DNA of 64,000 bases from Christensenellaceae bacterium. Its GTDB lineage: Bacteria; Bacillota; Clostridia; Christensenellales; Christensenellaceae. This document shows, piece after piece, positions 58,760 through 64,000 of this stretch (positions are counted from its first letter, which is position 1; every line of letters starts with the position of its first letter). The position numbers were made by a program, and so were the translations under genes. Below the pieces are notes generated by a model. It saw nothing but the letters and a program-made list of their open reading frames with translations. It made no database searches and was not told the origin of the DNA. The DNA is taken from contig AP025580.1 of assembly GCA_022846035.1 (NCBI GenBank), positions 806,001 through 870,000 on the forward strand, read 5' to 3'.

Positions 58760-59608
58760 ATGAATATCATCGTATTTGTAAAGCAGGTACCGGATACCAG
58801 CGAAGTAAAAATAGACAGCAAAACAAATAATCTGGTGCGCGAGGGCGTTCCCAGTATTATCAATCCCTACGACGAAAACGGTATGGAAACCGCGCTTGCC
58901 CTGCGCGACGAGCTGGGCGGCAAGGTGACTGTCGTTTCCATGGGGCCCATGCAGGCAAGCTCCACTTTGGAATACTGCCTTAAGATGGGGGCGGACGAGG
59001 CGGTGCTTGTATCGGACCGGCTGATCGGCGGTTCGGATACGCTTGCTACGGGATACACGCTTTCCGAGGTCGCGAAAAAGCTTGGTTATGACTTGATTAT
59101 ATGCGGCAACGAGGCCATCGACGGATGTACGGGACAGGTAGGACCGATCATGGCGGAGAATCTGGGTATCCCGCAGTTCACATATGCGCGCGATGTGCAG
59201 GTGGAAGCGGGCAGATTGAAAGTACAGCGCGAGGTGGGCAGGAATATCGAGTTTTATGAAGCGGAGCTGCCGGCGCTCGTATGCGTTTTAAAGGGTATCA
59301 ACCGGCCGAGGAAAGCGGAAAAAACGGACAAGGAAGTCAAGCTGCTGAAAGTGGCGGATCTGGATTTGGATCTTGAGAAGATCGGCAATGGCGGCTCGCC
59401 GACCAAGGTAGTAAAAATCAAGATGTCCGACGCGCGGGCAAAAAGCTATGTGACGATCGACGATTCCCTTTCCGCAGAGGAGCGGATCCGCATGATCATC
59501 AACGGCGGCATCGAGAAAAAGGAAAAAATCGATCTCTGGCGGGGCACGCCAGAAGCGATCAGCGACAGGCTGATGGAATATGACGGTTTTAGCAGGTATA
59601 TCGTTTGA
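58760..59608 (+). CDS. etfB: Electron transfer flavoprotein beta subunit
   Basis: A 282-aa EtfB, slightly longer than the usual 250-260. It starts with NIIVFVKQVPDTSEVKID and has the nucleotide-binding GNEAIDGCTGQVGP and the LPALVCVLKGINRPR segment. It forms a heterodimer with the ferredoxin-EtfA encoded next. GGGAGG precedes the ATG, 13 nt after the flavoprotein stop. Confidence 0.94.
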   Translation: MNIIVFVKQVPDTSEVKIDSKTNNLVREGVPSIINPYDENGMETALALRDELGGKVTVVSMGPMQASSTLEYCLKMGADEAVLVSDRLIGGSDTLATGYTLSEVAKKLGYDLIICGNEAIDGCTGQVGPIMAENLGIPQFTYARDVQVEAGRLKVQREVGRNIEFYEAELPALVCVLKGINRPRKAEKTDKEVKLLKVADLDLDLEKIGNGGSPTKVVKIKMSDARAKSYVTIDDSLSAEERIRMIINGGIEKKEKIDLWRGTPEAISDRLMEYDGFSRYIV

Positions 59609-59627
59609 GCATATAGGGAGAAGAAAT

Positions 59628-60851
59628 ATGATAGTTGTTGATAAAAATAAATGTATCGGCTGCGGCCTGTGTGCGAAAGCATGCTCGTTCGGCGCGATAG
59701 AAATGAGAGATAAGCTGCCCACGGTACTCGACACTTGCGTTTTTTGCGAGGAATGCGTTAAGGCGTGCCCTGTGCAGGCGCTCAAAAATGACAGCGTTTC
59801 CGCGAAAAAGCAGGATTTTAATGAATACGCGGGCGTATGGGCGGTCATGGAAATAAACCATGAACGCGGACAGCTGCAAAAGGTGTCGCTTGAGCTTCTG
59901 AGCGAAGCAAAGCGGTTGGCGGATATATTGGGAGAGCAGGTTTCGGCAGTGCTTCTTTGCAGCGATATTCCCGAGGATTTTGAACAAAACGTTGCCAAGG
60001 TGGGCTGCGATACGGTTTATATTGTGAAAAACGACCTGCTTGACAGGTACGATACGGAGCTTTATACCAGCGCGGTCTGTGAACTTGCCAAACAATATAA
60101 ACCGGCGGGCATTCTCTTTCCGGCGACGGAAAATGGGCGCGACCTCGCGCCGCGCGTGTCGTGCAGGCTGCAAGTCGGGCTGACGGCGGACTGTACGGCC
60201 CTGGATATTGACGAGCAGCGCAATCTGGTGCAAATCCGGCCTACGTATGGCGGCAATATCATGGCTTCCATCATATCGCCCGACCATCGTCCGCAGCTTG
60301 CGTCCGTGCGGCCGAACGTGTTATTGGTGAATCCTTTGAAAACGCCTGCGGATACACAGTTTGTCCGCGTGGATATGGAGCTGGACGCGAAGAGCAGTAA
60401 GGCAAAGTTTGTAAAAGCGGTGGAAAAGGAAGGCGTGTTTCGGGACGTTGGGGAAGCGGAGATCGTCATTTCCGGCGGCTATGGGATCGGCAGCGCGGAG
60501 AACTTTCGGGTCCTGCAGAAACTGGCGGTTAAAATGGACGCCGCGGTGGGCGCAACAAGAAAGGCGGTAGACGAGGGATGGGCGCCGTTCGACATCCAGG
60601 TTGGCCAGACAGGAAAGACCGTCGCGCCTGAGCTTTATATTGCGTGCGGCATCTCCGGCGCGTTGCAGCACACCATCGGTATTAAAAACGCCAAGCATAT
60701 CATTGCTATCAATGCCGATCCGGCAGCGCCGATCTTCGCAATGAGCGACGTGGCGATTATGGGCGACGCGGTGCAGGTGCTTAGCGGATTGTGCGACAAG
60801 GTGGAAAAGTATGGCAGGGATTCGTTGCTTACAACAGGCGGAGTAAAATAA
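59628..60851 (+). CDS. etfA: Electron transfer flavoprotein alpha subunit with ferredoxin domain
   Basis: A 407-aa EtfA fused to an N-terminal two-cluster ferredoxin domain: Cys9/12/15/19 and Cys37/40/43/47. The EtfA body starts near residue 70 and ends with the FAD-binding domain (SGGYGIGSAENF; VGATRKAVDEGW; GQTGKTVAPELYIACGISG). The same fusion occurs in the caffeyl-CoA reductase and lactate dehydrogenase Etf complexes of Acetobacterium, where it allows flavin-based electron bifurcation or confurcation with ferredoxin. ATG 59628 follows TAGGGAGAAG. Partner dehydrogenase is probably the flavoprotein at 56.8 kb. Confidence 0.94.
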   Translation: MIVVDKNKCIGCGLCAKACSFGAIEMRDKLPTVLDTCVFCEECVKACPVQALKNDSVSAKKQDFNEYAGVWAVMEINHERGQLQKVSLELLSEAKRLADILGEQVSAVLLCSDIPEDFEQNVAKVGCDTVYIVKNDLLDRYDTELYTSAVCELAKQYKPAGILFPATENGRDLAPRVSCRLQVGLTADCTALDIDEQRNLVQIRPTYGGNIMASIISPDHRPQLASVRPNVLLVNPLKTPADTQFVRVDMELDAKSSKAKFVKAVEKEGVFRDVGEAEIVISGGYGIGSAENFRVLQKLAVKMDAAVGATRKAVDEGWAPFDIQVGQTGKTVAPELYIACGISGALQHTIGIKNAKHIIAINADPAAPIFAMSDVAIMGDAVQVLSGLCDKVEKYGRDSLLTTGGVK

Positions 60852-60899
60852 CGCGGTAAGCGACGGTATTGGCAGAACGGCTGAAAGGAGCAAAAAGAT

Positions 60900-61736
60900 A
60901 TGTTCAAATATAGCTATGACGCGCTGGTATATTGCGGCGAACCGATCGCAGCGAGTATTGAGCGTTTGGCAAAGTATGGGTACGACGCGATCGAGATGCT
61001 GGGCGAACCGGACAACTTCAATATAAACGAAGTGAACAGATTATGCCAGGATAACGGGATCAAGGTGTCCTCGACCTGTTCGATTTTTACGCCGCAGCGC
61101 GATCTGGTACATCCGGATTATAAAATCCGCGACCACGCGAAAGATTATGTGAAAAAGGTCGTCGATTTTACTGCGGCGCTTGGCGGCGAGAAAGTGATCG
61201 TCGCACCGACGGCGTGCTCTAAGGTCGCGCCTATCGCGGATATTGAAGAAGAGCTTGACTGGGTAGTGGAGAACGTTCGCGAGTGTGCTGAATACGCGCA
61301 AAAATGCGGTATTACGATTTGCCTTGAATCGTGGAACAGGTATGAAACGTATATCACGCACAGCTTGTCGCGCGTGCTTGCCTTATCAAAGCGCATCGAT
61401 ATGCCCAATGTAGGCGTGATGGGCGACACTTTCCATATGAATATAGAAGAAGCGGACATGGCGCGATCGCTGATCGAATGCGGAAAGGACCTGGTGCATA
61501 TCCATCTGGCGGACAGCAACCGCGCCGCGCCGGGAGCCGGACATATCGATTTCGAGCCGATCATAAAGGCGCTGATCGAAATCGGATACGACGGGTACCT
61601 GACGTTTGAGCTTCTTCCCGCAGGAGCGGATCCGTTCGCCGTGATGGCGCAGGGCGGATGCGATGAGTTTTATGACAAGTACACTAAGATGGCGATCGAC
61701 ACCATCAAAGCGGTGGAAAAAAAATTGAATGTATAA
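60900..61736 (+). CDS. Ketose 3-epimerase/sugar-phosphate-isomerase-like TIM barrel
   Basis: A 278-aa barrel of the xylose-isomerase-like family. The metal and catalytic residues of the D-tagatose/D-psicose 3-epimerase group can be matched: Glu in CLESWNRYET, Asp and His in GVMGDTFHMNIEEA, His and Arg in VHIHLADSNRAAPGAGH, and Glu in LTFELLP. It would epimerise or isomerise a free or modified ketose. C-glycoside-cleaving enzymes share this fold, so that is an alternative. AAAGGAG precedes the ATG. Confidence 0.85.
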   Translation: MFKYSYDALVYCGEPIAASIERLAKYGYDAIEMLGEPDNFNINEVNRLCQDNGIKVSSTCSIFTPQRDLVHPDYKIRDHAKDYVKKVVDFTAALGGEKVIVAPTACSKVAPIADIEEELDWVVENVRECAEYAQKCGITICLESWNRYETYITHSLSRVLALSKRIDMPNVGVMGDTFHMNIEEADMARSLIECGKDLVHIHLADSNRAAPGAGHIDFEPIIKALIEIGYDGYLTFELLPAGADPFAVMAQGGCDEFYDKYTKMAIDTIKAVEKKLNV

Positions 61737-61805
61737 CCGGACTGGATAAAATGAATAAAATTTCATACCGGTTTACATAAACAAAAAAATTGCGGAGGAG
61801 AAAAA

Positions 61806-63140
61806 ATGAACAAAGTAGTAATCATTGGTGCAGGCAGCGCGATGTTTGCCAAGAAGCTGATCGGGGATTTACTTCTGTACGATGATATCAGGATCGACAA
61901 TATATCGCTCGTTGATATCAATGTGGAAAAACTGGAAGTGATGGAAAAAGTTGCAAAACAACTTTGCAAACAAGCTAAGAAGGATGTTATAATTAAAGCG
62001 ACAGACAAGCGCAGGGAAGTGCTTGAGGATGCTACTTATGTGATCAACACCATCAATGTCGGGGGATGGGAACAATACAAGTTGGATCTCGAAATACCGG
62101 ACAAGTATGGGGTTCATCAGGCCATCGGCGACATTATCGGGCCAGGGGGGATGTTCCGTTTCCTGCGCGCATATCCGGAGATACTCGCGATCTGCCGTGA
62201 TATGGAAGAATTGTGTCCGGATGCATATTTATTCAATTATACGAATCCCATGGCCCCGCTTTGCCTGGCGCTCGGTAATGCGACGCCAATCAAAGTGTTC
62301 GGTTTTTGCCACAACGTGCAGAGCACGGCGCTGCAATTATCGGCGTATCTTGAAGTGCCGCGTGAACACGTGTCTTTTTGGGCGGCGGGCATCAACCATA
62401 TGGATTGGTTTTTGCAGTATAAGGTGGACGGCAAGGATGCCTATCCCGAGCTTTTCAGGCGCGCTGAAAAGGTGGAGGATATTATCAAGATGGCTGACCG
62501 TGAGCCTGACTATATTACGATGGGCGTACGCCTTGTCGATATTGTCAGGTTCAAAATCATGCAGAACTTTGGGTATTTCGTATCCGAATCGCCTTTCCAT
62601 ATGTCGGAATATGTTCCGTATTTCCGCAAAAACGAACAGGCGATCCGCGATTTGCAGGTAGACAGAAGATGGTGGCTGGACCACGAGATGGCGGCCGACG
62701 ACTATTTTGAAGAACTCAAAGGCATGCTGGAAAAGGGTGAGGAGATCCCGATGGTCAAGACGTTTGAATACGCGCCGGAGATCATACACGCCAACCTGAC
62801 GGGCAAGCCGTTTCGGGCGAACCTAAACGTAAAGAATACGGGGCTGATTGAGAACCTGCCCAGAAACAGCATTGTGGAAGTGCCGTGCTATGCGGACTCC
62901 GAGGGGATTCACCCGTGCTATGTGGGCGAGCTGCCGGAAGCGCTGGCCGCGCTTAACATTTCCAACATCAATGTGCACGTGCTGATGGCAAAGGCCGCAA
63001 ACGAAAAGAAACTGCAATATATCTATGAGGGAATCAAGATGGATCCGCTGACGGCGGCTATGCTCAATCTGGACCAGATCAACGAAATGGTCGGGGAGCT
63101 CATCGATGCCAACAAGGAATATATTGCTGATTTTAAATAG
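61806..63140 (+). CDS. Glycoside hydrolase family 4 enzyme (NAD- and metal-dependent)
   Basis: A 444-aa GH4 enzyme. It has an NAD-binding GAGSAMFAKKLIGDL and the metal ligands Cys in GFCHNVQ and His in GINHMDW. The CHNV pattern is nearest to the CHSV of alpha-galactosidase/galacturonidase members and unlike the CN(V/I)P or CDMP of 6-phosphoglycosidases, so a non-phosphorylated glycoside taken up by importer 3 is likely. GH4 enzymes oxidise C3 of the sugar transiently and eliminate the aglycone. GGAGGAG precedes the ATG. Confidence 0.9.
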   Translation: MNKVVIIGAGSAMFAKKLIGDLLLYDDIRIDNISLVDINVEKLEVMEKVAKQLCKQAKKDVIIKATDKRREVLEDATYVINTINVGGWEQYKLDLEIPDKYGVHQAIGDIIGPGGMFRFLRAYPEILAICRDMEELCPDAYLFNYTNPMAPLCLALGNATPIKVFGFCHNVQSTALQLSAYLEVPREHVSFWAAGINHMDWFLQYKVDGKDAYPELFRRAEKVEDIIKMADREPDYITMGVRLVDIVRFKIMQNFGYFVSESPFHMSEYVPYFRKNEQAIRDLQVDRRWWLDHEMAADDYFEELKGMLEKGEEIPMVKTFEYAPEIIHANLTGKPFRANLNVKNTGLIENLPRNSIVEVPCYADSEGIHPCYVGELPEALAALNISNINVHVLMAKAANEKKLQYIYEGIKMDPLTAAMLNLDQINEMVGELIDANKEYIADFK

Positions 63141-63213
63141 AAAGACAGGGGCGCGTAAAGGGCTTAGATTACTGCGCGGCTACCGATAATTTGTAATAGG
63201 CGAGGACGGACTC

Positions 63214-64000
63214 TTGAAAACACAAGCTGCAGAGACAACTAATTTTAAATACAGGGCGTTGCGCGACTGGCTGGTCGAAAATATCGACAAAGGCCGGTTT
63301 CAATACGGCGACAAACTGCCATCAGAGAACATGCTGTGCAGTAAGTTTTCAGTCAGCAGGCAGACGGTGCGCAAGGCGCTGGACGAGCTGGAGGATGTAG
63401 GCGCGATCGAACGCCGCAAAGGCAGCGGTTCGTATGTCAAAAAGCAGATGCTGAAACCGAAAAATAACATGGTCGGCGTTTGTATGAGCTTTCTTGACAA
63501 CTATATCTTTCCGGAGGTCCTGTCGGGGATCGAGGGCGTGCTGACGGAGGCGGGCTATGGCATAGACCTTGGCTTCGGGCATAACCGTGTGGAAAATGAA
63601 GCGCGGTTTTTAGAACGTATGATCGATTCCAACGTGGCGGGGCTCATTGTGGAGGGCATTAAATCCGCTTTGCCAAATCCGAACATCAAATATTACAAGG
63701 CGCTCACGGCAAACAAGGTGCCGATCGTATTTGTCAACAACTATTATCCTGATTTTCCGTGCACCTGCGTGCTGATGGAGGACGAGAAGTGGACATACGA
63801 CATCACCAATCTGCTGATCGCCGCCGGACATAAAAAAATAGCCGGATATTTCAAGTTTGACGATTTGCAGGGACATTGGCGTTACGCCGGTTATATCCGC
63901 GCGATGATGGACGCGGGACTTGAGGTGGACGAGAACTGTATCGGCTGGTATGATTCATCCAATACGGCGCATACGCCGCAGAAGATGGATATGCTGGAGG
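63214..64000 (+). CDS. GntR/LacI hybrid regulator, AraR-like (cut by window edge)
   Basis: A frame open to the right edge, 262 codons in view. It starts at TTG 63214 with GAGGA about 8 nt upstream. Residues 12-80 are a GntR winged helix-turn-helix (GDKLPSENMLCSKFSVSRQT; VRKALDELEDVGAIERRKGS). From about 90 a LacI-type effector domain begins (NMVGVCMSFLDNYIFPEVL; VAGLIVEGIKS; IVFVNNYYPDF). This combination is the AraR architecture. Position after the GH4 gene suggests it controls the importer 3 cluster. The C-terminus lies outside the window. Confidence 0.9.
   Translation, partial: MKTQAAETTNFKYRALRDWLVENIDKGRFQYGDKLPSENMLCSKFSVSRQTVRKALDELEDVGAIERRKGSGSYVKKQMLKPKNNMVGVCMSFLDNYIFPEVLSGIEGVLTEAGYGIDLGFGHNRVENEARFLERMIDSNVAGLIVEGIKSALPNPNIKYYKALTANKVPIVFVNNYYPDFPCTCVLMEDEKWTYDITNLLIAAGHKKIAGYFKFDDLQGHWRYAGYIRAMMDAGLEVDENCIGWYDSSNTAHTPQKMDMLE

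Overview
The window reads as chromosomal DNA of an anaerobic, fermentative Gram-positive bacterium of the class Clostridia. The signs are strong AGGAGG-type ribosome binding sites, substrate-binding proteins that are lipoproteins, two oxygen-sensitive glycyl radical enzymes with their activases, a membrane-bound Ech-type [NiFe] hydrogenase, an electron-transfer flavoprotein carrying a ferredoxin domain, and no aerobic respiratory gene. Base composition is roughly half GC, with AT-rich intergenic regions. A member of the Christensenellales would fit, but that is a guess.

Layout. 1-2.8 kb: a small zinc-ribbon protein, then a DeoR regulator with an orphan sugar ABC ATPase on the minus strand. 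3.1-9.7 kb: sugar ABC importer 1 (ATPase, permease, lipoprotein), a ribulose-phosphate-epimerase-like protein, an FGGY sugar kinase and a DUF4125-like protein. 9.8-15.4 kb: a LacI regulator, a glycyl radical activase, glycyl radical enzyme 1 (GRE1) and a TPR protein. Four near-identical palindromes (GCAAACGTTTGC type) lie before importer 1, before lacI and, as a pair, before the activase, so the two blocks look like one regulon. 15.5-29.3 kb: a minus-strand PocR/AraC regulator divergent from a 12 kb operon with importer 2 (large lipoprotein, two permeases, ATPase), glycyl radical enzyme 2 (GRE2), its activase, an FMN split-barrel-like protein, a glycerol-dehydrogenase-like enzyme, DhaK and DhaL. 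A direct repeat two helical turns apart sits just upstream of the best promoter for this operon. 29.3-38.6 kb: two overlapping PucR-type regulators divergent from SDR, flavin oxidoreductase, MFS transporter, secondary alcohol dehydrogenase and a YkvI-like membrane protein. 38.7-49.3 kb, minus strand: echABCDEF, hypAFCDE and a small methyltransferase. 49.5-51.2 kb: a membrane-anchored PQQ-type beta-propeller protein. 51.8-64 kb: importer 3 (lipoprotein, permease, ATPase, permease), a trimethylamine-dehydrogenase-like flavoprotein, EtfB, ferredoxin-EtfA, a ketose-3-epimerase-like barrel protein, a GH4 glycosidase and, cut by the window edge, a GntR/LacI hybrid regulator.

How the parts may work together (inference). 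Three RbsB/RbsA/RbsC-type importers each feed a separate catabolic module. Two modules centre on a glycyl radical enzyme combined with sugar or triose kinases. The third joins a glycosidase to an Etf-linked flavin dehydrogenase. The ferredoxin domain on EtfA and the Ech hydrogenase suggest that reduced ferredoxin can be turned over with H2 production and ion pumping. The substrates of both glycyl radical enzymes and of the Etf-linked dehydrogenase cannot be read from the sequence. These three modules are the best candidates for undescribed chemistry. I saw no tRNA, rRNA, CRISPR array, insertion sequence or phage gene.
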